Below the pieces are notes generated by a model. The model searched no databases. It was not told where the DNA came from and saw only the letters and a program-made list of their open reading frames with translations. Source: Anarhynchus alexandrinus (Eukaryota > Chordata > Aves > Charadriiformes > Charadriidae). From it: DNA of 64,000 nt. Below are positions 23,912 to 36,270 of the stretch, in pieces. Position 1 is the first letter of the stretch. Each line of letters starts with the position of its first letter. Location of the stretch: the NCBI GenBank assembly GCA_008711295.1, contig VUYV01000010.1, positions 8,328,938 through 8,392,937 on the forward strand, given 5' to 3'. The translations under genes and the position numbers were made by a program.

Positions 23912-24379
23912 CATTCAATCTGTCGAAATTTCATCTCCTGCCAGTTACACATGAAATCATCGCTTAGGAGAGAGAGTGGGAAATTACTGACTGCATTGGA
24001 AAAATCCTCACTCTCTGCTTAATGAAACTGCTTTAAAATGTGATGGGAGAGGGAAGACTTAGGGACATTCGTGTTCTACCAAAAAAACACAGGGAAAGAA
24101 CATTGACTTTTTGCCCCCTGTTATATAACTTGGCATCAGGCTCTCGCTAGCTGATACTGATGGGAACTAATTTGTCTCTTGGCCTTATTCCTGCCAATCC
24201 CCTATGGTGTTTTCTTATGGCGACTTCATATCAGAATAAAGCTGTCACCAAGGTAACCACATGTGCATATGCACAATCATGTACATGCACTGTGTAATTA
24301 AGTCCAAGTGTAAATAATAATATTCACCATAGCGTACAGTACTTGAGTGATGCTGCTTAAGGAGCCCTCACGATGCGTC

Positions 24380-24520
24380 TCCGGTAGAGGGTTAGCCTCA
24401 CAGTTTTACAAGATGGGGAAACTGAGTCATGGAGGAGGGGGGGAGCCTCCCAGGCGCAGGGAGAGGCAGTGCATCAATCAGGACAGGGGAACTCAGTCCC
24501 TGCGGTGTGGAGAGAGCACC
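24380..24520 (-). mobile_element. Possible MIR-like SINE remnant (antisense)
   Basis: The plus-strand string 'gttttacaagatggggaaa' followed by 'ctgagtcatggagg' resembles the reverse complement of the MIR core ('CCATTTTACAGATGAGGAAACTGAG'). The following sequence, with 'aggcagtgcatcaatcagg' and 'ggggaactcagtccctg', is compatible with the internal MIR region read in reverse but is much weaker. The short match could also arise by chance, so confidence is limited. Confidence 0.35.
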
Positions 24521-24696
24521 CAGCTTTTTCCATAGGCACCGCTTATTAATGCAGTCACTGATCTTTACACTCAGGTCCTTTGAAGTGTTTCTGCCAGGTT
24601 TACTCTCACCCAGGCAGAATTTTTTGTGCCTGCAATTAGTTGTAGACAGAAAAGCTTCTTCTCCACCCAGCGTGGGACGGATGCACATGAACTCGT

Positions 24697-24752
24697 GTAA
24701 GGATCCTTGCCTTGACTTCGGTAAAATTTGGATCCAGTCCCAAAAATCACTC
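24697..24752. repeat. Ancient amniote repeat scrap (TTGACTTC...TTTGGATCC)
   Basis: The order 'ggatccttgccttgacttcgg' then 'aaaatttggatccagtccc' resembles old dispersed amniote repeats, where a TTGACTTCAATGGG-type core is followed by a TTTGGATCAGGCCC-type end. Similar scraps occur at 47465 and 55090 in this window, which supports a shared family. Divergence is high and the family name is not assigned. Confidence 0.4.
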
Positions 24753-26984
24753 CAGCCTTTGCAGCAGGGAGCAGCCCCACACGAAGGGAAGCTGCCTTGA
24801 ACCGTTTTTGAAGTGGTAGCTTTCCTTGCTGTAATAAATTTTCAGGATGTTTTCAACAGAGGGAATAAATCCGTAGGAGAGAGATGGCTTAATGGATTTT
24901 GAATTTTCTAATAAGGAACGTGCCAAGTCTTTCCCAATAGAAATGTCCCCTTGAATCTTTCATTCAGGTATATGACAGATGCTTGAGTTACACTGCATTT
25001 CCAAAGGTTTGTGGTGGTGGTTTTGTTTTTTTTTTTTCCTGTGGAGAAAGACTCTCAGCCAAAGACTAACCTTGAGGGAAGCTTTTACAGATAAAAGAGT
25101 GATCCAAGGAAGGGGAATATATGGGAACCAAGTGGTTAATTTCTGTTTTCAGCAATCTCACAGAAAAAAATACAAGTGAGCATGGAAAAATATTTGTCAA
25201 TCTCTTTTGAAAGCCTCCAAAAAGATTTGTCTGAAGCGTGCATTTAAATGGGAAGGATACAGGTGTTTTCAGAGCTCTTCTAGCCTACAAGCAGGCCTGG
25301 GGCAAACCTGAGCATACAGTATAATGTAACGAGAAACAGTCCTCCATGCTTCAGCAGGAAAATGCAAATAGGCTCATTTCCTCTTTTGAGGAGGACTTTA
25401 GATAAGGCGCTCCTGGAGCAAAGTAACCTGTTTGCTGTCTTCCCTGCCTGCGATGTTATGGTGGGAGAGAAGCAGCACACACCGAGCCGTGCGGCTGCTG
25501 CCAGCTCAAGGATGGGGCTTGGGGCTGCCCATGCGGCTGCCGCGAGGAGGGATGCTACAGCCAATTCCCCCTGCGCTCTGCACCAGTTATCGACAAGATT
25601 TGTCAGGTGCCAATTTTGAACTGCTCCCTCTGCCCCTTTCTCTTTCTTTCTGCCAATGCCCCTGCGTGCACGCGTTGAGCTGCTGTCATTTGGGAGCTAC
25701 GGAAACTTGACAATAAGTTGCCCAAGTGAGAAATGCAGCAGAGACCTGCACTCCCAGAGAGTCCTGCCTGTCGCGGAATAAAGCATCCGTGCTTTGCTGA
25801 AGCCTGTCTGCCTCCTGCTCCCCCTCCTCCTCCCGCCCCATCCCTTTCAAGGAAAGGCTCTGAAATATGTTTTGATTTCATTTTGCAAGTACTCTGCTAA
25901 AAACATTTCTTTCCAGTCTTTAAGTTTGTTATCTTTGCTAGTTCAGCCTTTAGAATAAACAACAACTTTCTTTTTTTTCTGTACCCATTAAGAATAATAT
26001 TTTTTCAAAAGTTTAGGCAGAATCCAATAGCATATACCTCATTGCAAGAGCTAAAATGGGAAGGGAGCTCTTTTGAAAAATCTAGCCCCAGTTGTGACTG
26101 CTAAGCTATGCAGGTAGCCAGCAAGTAATTAAGGCCAGCACAGAAATTCAGTATCAGTTGGGTGACAAAATTCCCTGTCCACCAAAGAAAATCCCAGGTG
26201 AAAAGAAGATTATTTTAATTATGATGTTTTTTCAGAAGGTTTACAAAGTATTCCCACTTCACCGCTCACTGAATAATTTTAATAACTGTTGCAAAATAGC
26301 AATTGCCATCAATTCTTGGCTTTACATTTTTTTTATTATTATTTTTGTATAATCCATAACCATGGATGTCAAAGTAGTTAATATGTTTCTTAAAGCTCCA
26401 GCTTCAGGCATAATGTAAATACCTGCTTTTGTCACAAAGCAGAAAATATCCTGTCAGGGGGAAGAACTCTGGTTAATCCTTGTGCAGCCTTAAATAAAAG
26501 CAGAAAAGGATTCTAAATATTTTTAATTGTATTTTTTTAAGCACAGCTCATCAGATTTGAGGACCTGATTCATGATGCCTGAAGACTTGAGCTTGACAAT
26601 GCTACGTTGACTGGGATATGATTTTTGTCTAATAGAGCAGAAAAAGGACTAGGCTTGAATTCGGCTTGCCTAACTAGATGTTGATGTCTTTCATCAAAGA
26701 AAAATACTGACTTGCTATTTAGGGTTGCTTAGTTCAGTTTACAGAGCAGCCCTTCTATTTTTAAAAGTTAAAATATTTTTCATATTGCTTTAAAAATAAA
26801 CTGACCAGTAACCAACCAATGAACCAGTAATATATCTAATTTATACACATTGCAAAGAATGAAAAGAAAATGGTAAGCTAAGTGTTCCCTTACATAAAAT
26901 AAATCTTTTCAGTGAAAGTTTTCAGCTGCTTCTGAAATATAGGAAAATCAAAATTATCACTGGCATTCACAAGCCAGTTATTGA

Positions 26985-27048
26985 ACTCAATGGTACGATT
27001 CTGAATTTCCACTGATTTAATTAAAAGCAACATTTGGCCCTAGCTAGA
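26985..27048. repeat. Ancient amniote repeat scrap (CTGATTTAAT...TTTGGCCC)
   Basis: 'ttgaactcaatgg' is followed by 'ccactgatttaattaaaagc' and 'aacatttggccctag'. This is the same layout as old archosaur and turtle repeats in which two TCAATGG-type cores precede a GGATTTGGCCC end. The match is recognisable in order but diverged in sequence. Confidence 0.4.
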
Positions 27049-30000
27049 AGCAATAATAAGTGCTTCTTCATTAGGTGTTTTCAGGGTAATTTCTTAAGGG
27101 AAAAGATAGATGCTTCTAAATCTGTCATTTGGTGAACTGTTCCATGTAATATATTAGAGCCATTGATTAGTGTAATATGGCAAAAAGCAAAGCCTGATTG
27201 ATCATCCATTGCAGTCAATGGGTGTCTTTGATTAAGTCCAAAAAGAGCAATATAAAATCACGGTAATTCCAGGCAATATAGAGACACAGTCTTGGCTTGA
27301 ATCCCTAATTCCACTTCAGGGTCTGTCCGTACCTAATCTGAACTTCTCAGGGGGCGGCAATTCCATCTCACTGAGGCTTTCAAGGTTGCAACATTTTTCT
27401 TTTGTTCTACAGAGGAATGAAAAGCAGACCGGTTAAAGTCACATGCACATAACTGAGTTTTGTTGAGGCGTTCACTGGCGGCTTTTAAAGGTCAGGGGGT
27501 TTGCTTTACGGGAACATGGCTGAGAAGAGCCTTCCCAAGTTAGTGAGTCAAACCTCCACCTATTGTGGGCAACCAAGTCTTGAAGTCTTGGTATTCACCA
27601 CTCTGAAGGCAACTTGGAGCTCAGAAACCCCCAGAAATGTATCTCCAGGACAAATACTGGCTTCTGGGCCAGTGTTGATATCTGTGCACCTCATTTTGCA
27701 CTGACAATGTCATGACCGGCTCTTCTATGAACTCTCCTGAGTGCTGTGGGCTTCAGTAAGGCTGTGTGTGGTCACAGCAGGCATCAGCACATCCTTGCGC
27801 AGGACAGGATGTGACCGCTGCGAGTTATTGCCTATCCACTTGATGAGGGTCGTTATTGTTACATAATTAGTTTACTCAGCAAAATTTAAAAAATATTTAA
27901 CCTGGCTGTTTGCTACCACGTTTCCTGGATTCAGACTGCTTTGTTTTACATGAGCACTTGTATTAACATCGTTATCCCTTCAACCAGTGGATAAGTCATG
28001 CTTTTTTCTTATGTGCCAAAGGACCTAGTTTTTCATAGATGACATAGACACCGATAAGCACTTATAGGTATTTACAAAAGAGTTAAGTGAATTAGGTGCC
28101 TGATTTCCTTTGCTCTTCATTTAGGATTAAACACTTACTTGCCAGGTTGTTTTTGTACATCCTGCTGCATCCTTGACTACCTAAAGACCTTTATAAACTG
28201 GCTCCATAAGCTTTTGATCTGGCCTTTGTGTTTTTCTCTAAAGTACAAAATGTTCTTTTCTACTGAAGCATTGGTATGTGCTAACTATCTGTCTGGATAT
28301 TGTGTGATGAGGAGGGGAGGGAAATGGCCAGTGACAATGATTTCTCTTGCTGATTGTTTTTTTTTTCCCCCCACATAATTTAAATCAAAATATCTAAACC
28401 TCAGACCTGAAACCAACTTCACAGTCTTACTTTGTATGTAAAAATATTCCATTTAAATCAGCAGTAAAGCTAACATGAAAGTGCCAATAAATAATATATG
28501 CAAAGAGTTTTTTTATCAATATATAAAGAAATGTGGAGTTGTGAAGCTGCTGAAAACAAGCATTAGGAAATGTAATGAAGCAAGAATTAGAACAGCATAG
28601 TTCCTCTGGCCATTATAAATGAGAACGCCAGGTACCTGGAGAACAGGAAAACTGATGAGTACAGTCTGTTCAGGAGAGAAGGAGGAAAATTTCCCCCAGG
28701 AACACATTTCAAATTACTTATTTATGAACTGATGAACTGGGAGACCACCTATAGAGAGACAGGAGCAAGCAGTCTGCTGCAGACAGCTACAGAACTCCAG
28801 CTAATTGTGCTGCTGTTTTCTGTTATAACTCCTGCTCTCCAGCTGGGCTTCGGAGGCAGGAAATTTAGGCATTGACTAGAAGTTGCACTTTCCCTCCTTC
28901 TTGTCGGCATAAATATATACATGTATATTTTAATCTGCTGGAATAATTCAGCAAAGGCCTGGGAAAACAGCTGCTGCCTTTGTCATGACGGTGTTAGGGA
29001 GTTTTTGGGGTAGGGCTTCTGAGGGAAAAAGTTTCTAAGCATGGTCCCATCCCTCAGCAAAGGTCACTCCAAAATTTGGAAATATAGGGCTTGAAATCGA
29101 AAATGTGGAACGTGCCCTTTATTTTCTTCTCTGCACGTCACTGTCGGGATATTAACTACATATAAACAGAGAGAAACATGCATGCATATATAACAACTAA
29201 ATACAACATGTATTAACCACGTAAATGCATGGGTTTGTGCATACAGATATAATTCGTATAAATTTCAGACATAAATACCTGCTGGCAGATATTCTTTTCT
29301 CTGTCCATGCTCATATATAAACAAACAGAATGAAGCCCAAGTTATAAGAATTGTTTAGCATATCAGAAAAGAAAAAAATAGCTTTAGGTACTTGTTAACG
29401 TGATTTAATAAGATAGAGAAGAGATAGTTAATTTACTGTAAATATTCAATGGTTGAAAATTAATTTCAGTAGACCTCATATCAGTTGAAGCATAGGAGCT
29501 TTTAACAGAGAATCCAGTTTATCAGCTTAGAAAATAGAATTTGGATGTCTGGCTTGTAGGAAGTAAAGAGAGACAGAGGAACATTTATCAGAGGGCTGTG
29601 AGGCTCCAAGATCATTTGTATGGTTCGACAATCTCAGCCTGTGTTACGATTTAGCACGTGGGCTCTGCATGGCAGTGTCCAGTGACTTGACTCATGGCCC
29701 ACTAAAACTCCCCCAACTGATGGCTCACAAGACATGACATGTCTTGCCAGCCTCGAGGTCAAATATAGAAGTGAAAAGACCACTGGACTGGGGACCAATG
29801 AGCACAAGACCATATTTGCCTTCCAGGAGGAAAGCAAACTTGATTGCCCTCGATGAAAATCAGACGGAACATCTTGCTACTTCATCATTGAGGGTACTGT
29901 GCTTCCTTAAGTAGTCAGGGACCAGATGAGTGAATAGTTGGTAGTTGTGTATTGGGACCTTGGACTGTTCCTGGCATTCGTGTGGTGGCCAGCACAGGTC

Positions 30001-30999
30001 ACAGAGCAGTGGTACAATGTCCTGCATACATGAACTGCCTCCTAAGAAGTTGTCTGCTGAATTCAGCACTGACTGCAGCTTTCAAATGCAGCTTATTCAG
30101 GGTGCACTGCATTTCGCCCTCTGCAAAATGGTGAAGGCAAAGAGTGAAGGGCAGAGAGACATGTCTGAAAGAGGAGGATGCAATCACTTGCCATGTACTG
30201 GGTAATAAGGTGTGCTTGGTGAATACTGAAACCTGGTACCTTAAAGAGGTTTAGAAGAAATGTCAAAGATTCAAACCTGCCAGCTACCAAGTGTGGTTTC
30301 AGTGGGAGCTGGGAGTGCTCTGATACAGCACAGAGACTATATTCCTTTATTCTTTCCTGTAGGTACATTGGTAAGTCAATATAGAAAAAATGTGCAATGC
30401 TGTTGCTGGTGCTGCATGTGTTCCATGAATACAGAATACAGTTTCCCATGCTGTCATTTATTATAAAATGCTAACAAGAATGGGAGTGCAGTGACACAGA
30501 GGATCTATCCCTGCTCTTCATTAAGTTATACACCAAGAACATTTAACAGTTTGCTGCAATAGGACCTAGAAAAACTATTAACCCCAATAAAACCCCTGTA
30601 AGGATGTGCAGAGATAAAAGGGAACTTCAACAAAGTGGGAATTTTTATAGCAATGTGACAGAGAGAAAGAAAAGCATCAAGATTTACTGCAAATGACTCT
30701 AGTAGCAAGAGGTTCAAGCATTAGCTAATTTTTATTTGCTTCTTTGATAGTAAAAGTAGCTGAATTTTAAATAATCAAAGAATCAGTGATGTTATTAACA
30801 CTACTTCAATGAGGAAACTTAAATACTTTCATTTTTGCTTCTGTTCTTAAAAAAAGAATCCTTCTGCTGAAATGAATATGTAACAGCGTCACACCTCAGT
30901 GAAACTTTTTTCTTTAAGTATTCAGAACATTTTGTGAGGCTGATCAATTGGGATTTTTTTTTAAATACCCAGCTTGGTTACACTGGCAGGTATTCACAA

Positions 31000-31140
31000 G
31001 TGACAATTATTTCAACATTAATTTGATAGCTCCCGACAGCCTCGGAGATGGGATAGAATCACCTGGAAGCTGGCATTTTGCATTGTACCACTCTGTCTAT
31101 ATAGTAACTGTCATCTTCCATTCAATATGGTAAATGCTAT
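31000..31140. other. Candidate conserved noncoding block
   Basis: A non-repetitive segment with retained CpGs ('ctcccgacagcctcgg') inside AT-rich DNA, ending in 'cattcaatatgg'. No frame, repeat or RNA fold explains it. The plus-strand frame 30948-31133 (61 codons) lacks any protein motif. It looks like the kind of sequence found in vertebrate enhancers, but only an alignment to other birds and mammals could show this. Confidence 0.25.
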
Positions 31141-31195
31141 CTGCATGCAGGCTTCTAAAAAGTTTTAATTTCTTCTAAGTGATTGAAACTCATAG

Positions 31196-31222
31196 ATCTC
31201 TCTCTCTTTCTCTCTCCCTTTT
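31196..31222 (+). repeat. Short (TC)n microsatellite
   Basis: The run 'agatctctctctctttctctctccctttt' is a short interrupted TC dinucleotide repeat. It separates two conserved-looking blocks. Such tracts are polymorphic in length; no function is inferred. Confidence 0.85.
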
Positions 31223-31254
31223 CAAGCTACACCTGAGAGGTAGGAATGATGACA

Positions 31255-31640
31255 GGCTGGTTTAACGCAGCTCTTGGCGAGATTAAGTAGTTGTCAGACA
31301 GATATCATTGGAGACTAAGGGATTGCTTTTGGAAGTCATTCTGAATTGCTAACTAACGGGGAGCTGGTTTCTAGACGAGTGTCGATTCTTTTGTTTCCAG
31401 GGATTGACACATCTGCAATAACAATGGAGCATGCACTCCTTGTCTGGTGCATGATTTGTGCTGGTCACCTTTCTATCTGGAAAAGGGGATCTAATGAATG
31501 CCCCTTTCACCACTGATTCGCAAAAGCAGAAAACGCCCAGAGCTGCTATTTTGGGACCTCCGGCTTAAGAAATTTGGTTATTTATAGCCAGGTGAAAATG
31601 TTTGCAGCAATACCGTTCATCTGTTAGAACAGACGTATAT
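31255..31640. other. Candidate conserved noncoding block
   Basis: Complex unique sequence with several CpGs ('aacgcagctcttggcgaga', 'agacgagtgtcgattc', 'ctccggctt') and strings such as 'aataacaatgga', which fits an HMG-box (SOX-type) core. No coding frame. Together with the neighbouring block at 31000 it forms about 600 bp of sequence with unusual texture for this AT-rich area. Function is inference only. Confidence 0.25.
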
Positions 31641-34600
31641 ATTGGATGAATCTGTGTGAAGGTTCAACAATAATCTCTCCACTGTCAGCTTTCCCAGTTT
31701 TTAAGCAGGCTGTTCGGGAGGAATGTGCGTATAACTGCCTGTTGTATTCTGCTCACCTCCCGTTTCATATACATCCAGTGACAGACAGCCCCCAATGAAC
31801 AGGGAGTAGCAGAGGCTGACAGGTCAGCTGTAACACAACAAGTTGTCACTGTCATGGGAACATGGCAAGTGAAAAGTAGATGAAGTTGCCTAGAGGATGT
31901 TTTCATCAATTTAGTGTTATATACAAGCTAATAAATCTGCAGAAACTCTCGTTTCGCGATACACAATGTGTGTGAGAGAGAAAATGACTGAGCTTTGGCT
32001 GGGTTGGCATTTACTGGACCAGCTGCAGTAGCCACTTGAGCTAATAGTGTGAATGATTTAACTCTTTTCACTCCCCACCTTTCCTAACAAAGTATTTCCC
32101 ATGGGACTTCAGACTGAAAAGCATGGGAGAGAGATCGACTCTCTAGAGAGCTTCAGAAGTTGCAGAGGGCTGCTTCCTTAGAAGATGATGAGTTTGGTGG
32201 GAGGTAAGGAGTTGTCTCCACCACTGGAATCGGAGAAGAGGCAATTTGTGGAACAGGGAAGAGCTTATTTGTCAGACACCCTGGAAAACACCCTGGACAC
32301 CTAGAACTGCCCATGTTGGTTGGCTGGACATTCTTAAATTGATCAAAATTTCCAGAACCTTTGCATGAGATATTAGTAGGGAGGAGTAGTTTTCATCCTC
32401 CCACCCCCCAGATATTAAAAAGATGAACCCCAGGATAGCAGAAAATAACACACTGGGGGAAACAGATATGATAATAATTACCTAAGGAGCCCTGCTGGGT
32501 GTTCTGCCATCATTCTGGATTATCTGCAACATACATGCTAGTTTATTAAAGTAGGTTCTTCATAGAACAGTGGAGATGGTTTAAATTATATGGTGAAGTG
32601 GTTTACCTTTTTGAACAGGTTGTGAATAATTTGTGGCAAATACTGAAACTTCAAAATTGTGGTATGTTGTGTTAGTTTAATAATTTGGACAGTATCCTTT
32701 CTCTTTCCTGCATGGCTGATTACAGTGCAAAAACTGAGTGACACAATCAAATATACAATTTGCAATAGGCTTTCAGTGACTTTTGAGTGTTTATGCTTGT
32801 GGATGAATGCAGGAAAAGATATTGTTCTAAGTGCTGTTGGGTTCAGCCACCACCAACTGATTCGTCGCTTTTTATCTATTAGCACTTTTTATCTACTGGA
32901 ATGCTCTGATTATTTCACTGGTAATAAAACACGCTTTCATCTATAGAAGGGTCTTGACTGAACCTTGCATTGGCGTCATGCAAATGGTTCCATTGATTTC
33001 AAATAGAAATTGCTAATACATTCACTGTGGCATTATAACTTTGTTCAAAAGAAACCTAAAATACCCCATAATTTTAAACTCTTTTCTATCTGTGACTCTC
33101 ACCTAGGTGTCTTCTTAGTACAGAACTTACCCAAGTCATTAACTCTCAGTTCAAAGTTATGTACATTGAAGAACTTTGTGAATAAGGCTGAGATTGCAGT
33201 TAAATATGTAAATTGAACCTCAGTATTCTCAAAATGCTCTAGTAAATCAATGTTAATGATAGTAGCTTCCCATATAACATATTTAATTCTTCCTCTTCAA
33301 AGCCTTTTACAAAGAAACTCCATTTTACAGTAAATACACAGAAGTAGAGAGCACAGAAAACAGAGGGAAAAGGAAATTGGTAGTCTGAAAACAATGGAAA
33401 GAGGTTTAAAGATAAAAATTTTCACATAAATGAAAAATCGGAATTTTGAAATTTTAAGAAATTTGACTATCTCTTGTTAAAAAAAGGAAGACTATAAAAC
33501 AATTTTGAATGTTTTCTCAATTTCTACCTTAATTTTGAACTGTAATAAAAATGTAAGAGTACAGGTATTTCAGGCAGAACTATGGTTTCAAGTGGGTATC
33601 AGTAGTGGCAACTAACCACTCCCATTGCCTGTAAACTAGCCTTTGCTTTCTGTATGTCACAATTTAAAATAAAGAAAGGAAAAAACACCCCATACCTCAA
33701 AAACATCTGAAAATAAAAAAGCCTACTCTGCTACTATCACTCTTTCACACTTACTCACCCAGTATTTCCTGTACCCACCCTGCAATAATGAAGCCTCTGC
33801 AAGTTTGCAAAATTATGTGTAAATACGAAACTGAGACACTACTCAGAGACTGTTAAATACTGTAGCCTGACAAAGACTGGCTATACTAAGATATTACTGC
33901 TCTGTATAATATTGCACACTATATATTAATCGTGTATGTCAGTTGACACAAGACAATAAGTATAGTTATTAAAACAAACATGCAAATTATGTATAGTTAA
34001 ATAGTCTTAAATAAACCTACACTACCAGTGAATTTTTTGACACCAAAAATTGTTCAATCCGTCTACTTCCATTGCAAATTGTACTTTAGATCTCAATTCT
34101 GAGGCAAGAAATGGCATTATGGGGTAATTTAATCTGTCATGTGATTATGTTCTCCTAACCATGCCTTTAACACACCAGACTGAATTGTCTTTGTGAGTAA
34201 GTCCAGTGCCACAAAACGGTTATGCCAGTGGAGACTTTGTCCCCCAAAATATATCAAATCAAGGGCATGTAAAACCCAGCAGATTTCCATTATAACATAC
34301 ACAAGGAAATGCATTTAAAGCCAGCTGAGCTTATGTATTTTAGGATTCCCTATCAGACAGTGTGTGTTAGAAAAGATTTAAGGCCATGCTAAGTTTTGCC
34401 TGGGTCACTTTTTCTCTCCACTGGCCTGCGGGCTGAACAGAAGCAGTTATAGCACTGACTTAAAGCCATTTATTCTGCTTACCCCTGTTCCTGCATCGAG
34501 AAAATAGCAGCTCATGAACCCTGTATTTAAACTTTCTCTTCTGATTGTTTTTTTCACTGATACTTCCACAAAAATTATGTTATGGCAAATGAAGTTTCCT

Positions 34601-35264
34601 AGGGATTTTTTTTTTTTTGGCAAGGAGAGGGTCTAAAATAGGTCAGTGACAGCTGAAAAATTGCATTCACTTCATATTCATTCGCTGAAGGAGACTGAAA
34701 TTTCTCCTGAGCACTGCTTGAATTTCACTTTCTTATTCTTGCCCCAAGTTTCCTCCATTAGGACTTTTTACAGCAAGAAATGACTCAAAACGCAATCAGT
34801 GTGGGACTTGTATAGTTAAAAACCAGTTTGCCACAACAAGTAAAAATGGCTGGTTTATACCTCACTGATAAATGGATGTCTATTGTTCTTCTACCCTGGA
34901 AATTAATAATAACTGGACCAGTTGCCTTAGAGACAGCCAGGCAGCCATTAGCAATCAGTAAAAATTAATGTACCGCAGGGAATTTAGCAAGGAAATGTGT
35001 TTAAGTGTGTAGGGGCACCTTAACCACCCATCCAATACGGGTGAGTGCCAGTAGTCTCCAAGCCCTTACCGCTGCCTTGCTGTAGAGATGCCCTTAGATA
35101 CGGACAAGATGTTCTTAACAAGCGAGGGGAGTCCCTACTAGATGGCCGTACCTTGATGAGGAGTGTTTTCTGGGCTTCCCTTGCCTTGAAAGCATGCCTG
35201 CTTCTTTGGGCAGCATCGTAATACAGCATTTTTCCAGGGAGAGGTAAATCTGGAAAGACAGAGG

Positions 35265-35700
35265 GCCCGACACGGCAGCAGCTCTTTGTTTCCCCGCAGC
35301 GCTCTGGCTCTTCCCGCCTGCACGGCTGCAGCTCCTGCCCTATGAAAGGTTCTCTCAGACGGGTTAGCTGTGTTTTAAAAAGTCCCCAAGCACTTTTAAA
35401 ACTGTCAGCACCATTATCATTCATGATGCAACCGGTTTCCAAGCCGGGCTTCTGTTTTTCCAGTGGGCAGCTAAAGTCCCCCTAGATAATTACCTTGGTT
35501 GTGCAGTAGCCGGGCTGGTTAGACCAGGCCAATTACTGTAGGTTTCCTTCTGCCGCGGATGCAGGGTGGCTACAAGGGCTACCGGCACAGGCAGCGGGGG
35601 CTGCGCCTGCCGCACTCTGCCCGGCCCCAGGATGCTCCTGGGGGATGCCCCGGACCCTCCCAGCCCCACTCTCCAGTACAGGGCTGGATTTGCACTGCAA
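35265..35700. other. GC-rich patch with moderate CpG content
   Basis: The GC content rises sharply here, with CpGs in 'gggcccgacacggcag', 'cccgcagcgctctgg' and 'ctgccgcggatgcag', and in the segment around 35581-35650. The CpG density is well below that of the island at 16.5 kb. Frames on both strands (plus 35559-35871, minus 35490-35876) are Pro/Ala-rich products of base composition. It could be a decayed or weak CpG island. No transcript feature is visible. Confidence 0.4.
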
Positions 35701-36226
35701 GGAGTCCCCTTCTTGCAAGGGCAGCAGCTAAGCCTCCTGAGGGGTTTGCATTTTACTCTTGCCTCCTCTTGCTTTTCTGTCCCTGATATGAGCATGATTG
35801 CATATGGGTGCTCACTGTCTGGGAGCCTGAACGTTTGGTTGCCTGATGGTGGCTGCCCTGCTCTGTGGTAGGACAAGCTGTCATTAAATGATTATGAACT
35901 GTAATTAAAAGATCTGGTTTGCTGGGGGGCAGACGGACCCAGTGAGGGCATAACCACTGCATGTGCACAAGGCTTCCTCTGGCTGCCTTCCTCCCCTGTT
36001 CCTTGTGGCTTTGCAAAGGCAATTGGCCTCCTTCTGCCTCTTCACTTGCAGGGGAATTTCATTACGATGTTGATCGCATGCGATTCAGGGATATAACAAA
36101 TCTACTGGCAAGTGCCCTCCTTGGGTAACTCACTGCAGCACAGGAATGACCACTTTGGTACAGATGCTTGGGTCAGAGCTAGACTGATCCATTGGTAACA
36201 CATGCATAAGGGCTGTTAAAATCAGT

Positions 36227-36270
36227 GGGAACAGTGACTCAGTAAATAAGAATTGAATTTGGCACCTTAC
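36227..36270. repeat. Ancient amniote repeat scrap
   Basis: 'aaaatcagtgggaacag' is followed by 'tgactcagtaaataag' and 'attgaatttggcacc'. This follows the same order as the TCAATGGGA, CTCATGTGAGTAA and ATTTGGCCC-type blocks of old dispersed amniote repeats. The copy is short and diverged. Confidence 0.35.

Larger units (their letters stand above)
21451..26984. other. Noncoding sequence with a few ancient repeats and a Z-DNA-type tract
   Basis: No supported gene. The part 22000-22200 and 22700-23480 is moderately GC-rich with some CpG ('cgtcggac', 'gcagcgcgtgtac'), and overlapping frames on both strands there argue against coding. 23560-24250 is AT-rich with strings such as 'tttgtttttttaatg'. 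25400-25880 is moderately GC-rich, with a C-rich patch at about 25805-25845. A run of 13 T lies near 25026. Separately annotated items are at 23874, 24380 and 24697. Confidence 0.6.
27049..35264. other. Noncoding, mostly AT-rich sequence
   Basis: No gene is supported. Open frames are short and lack protein-like motifs. 28900-29460 and 33220-34130 are strongly AT-rich. A 14-bp palindrome 'atatacatgtatat' lies near 28915. Two complex segments near 31.0-31.6 kb are annotated separately as candidate conserved noncoding DNA. A 13-bp T run is at about 34606. 34880-35000 ('aaattaataataactgg', 'aaaaattaatgtacc') has homeodomain-type cores but nothing decisive. Confidence 0.65.

Noticed and set aside
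33290..33400. Possible further MIR copy ('ccattttacag' near 33321)
   Set aside because: Only an 11-bp match with no supporting motif order on either side.
36073..36084. 12-bp palindrome atcgcatgcgat, resembling an NRF1-type site
   Set aside because: About 16 palindromes of 12 bp are expected by chance in 64 kb, and no CpG island or promoter signal surrounds it.
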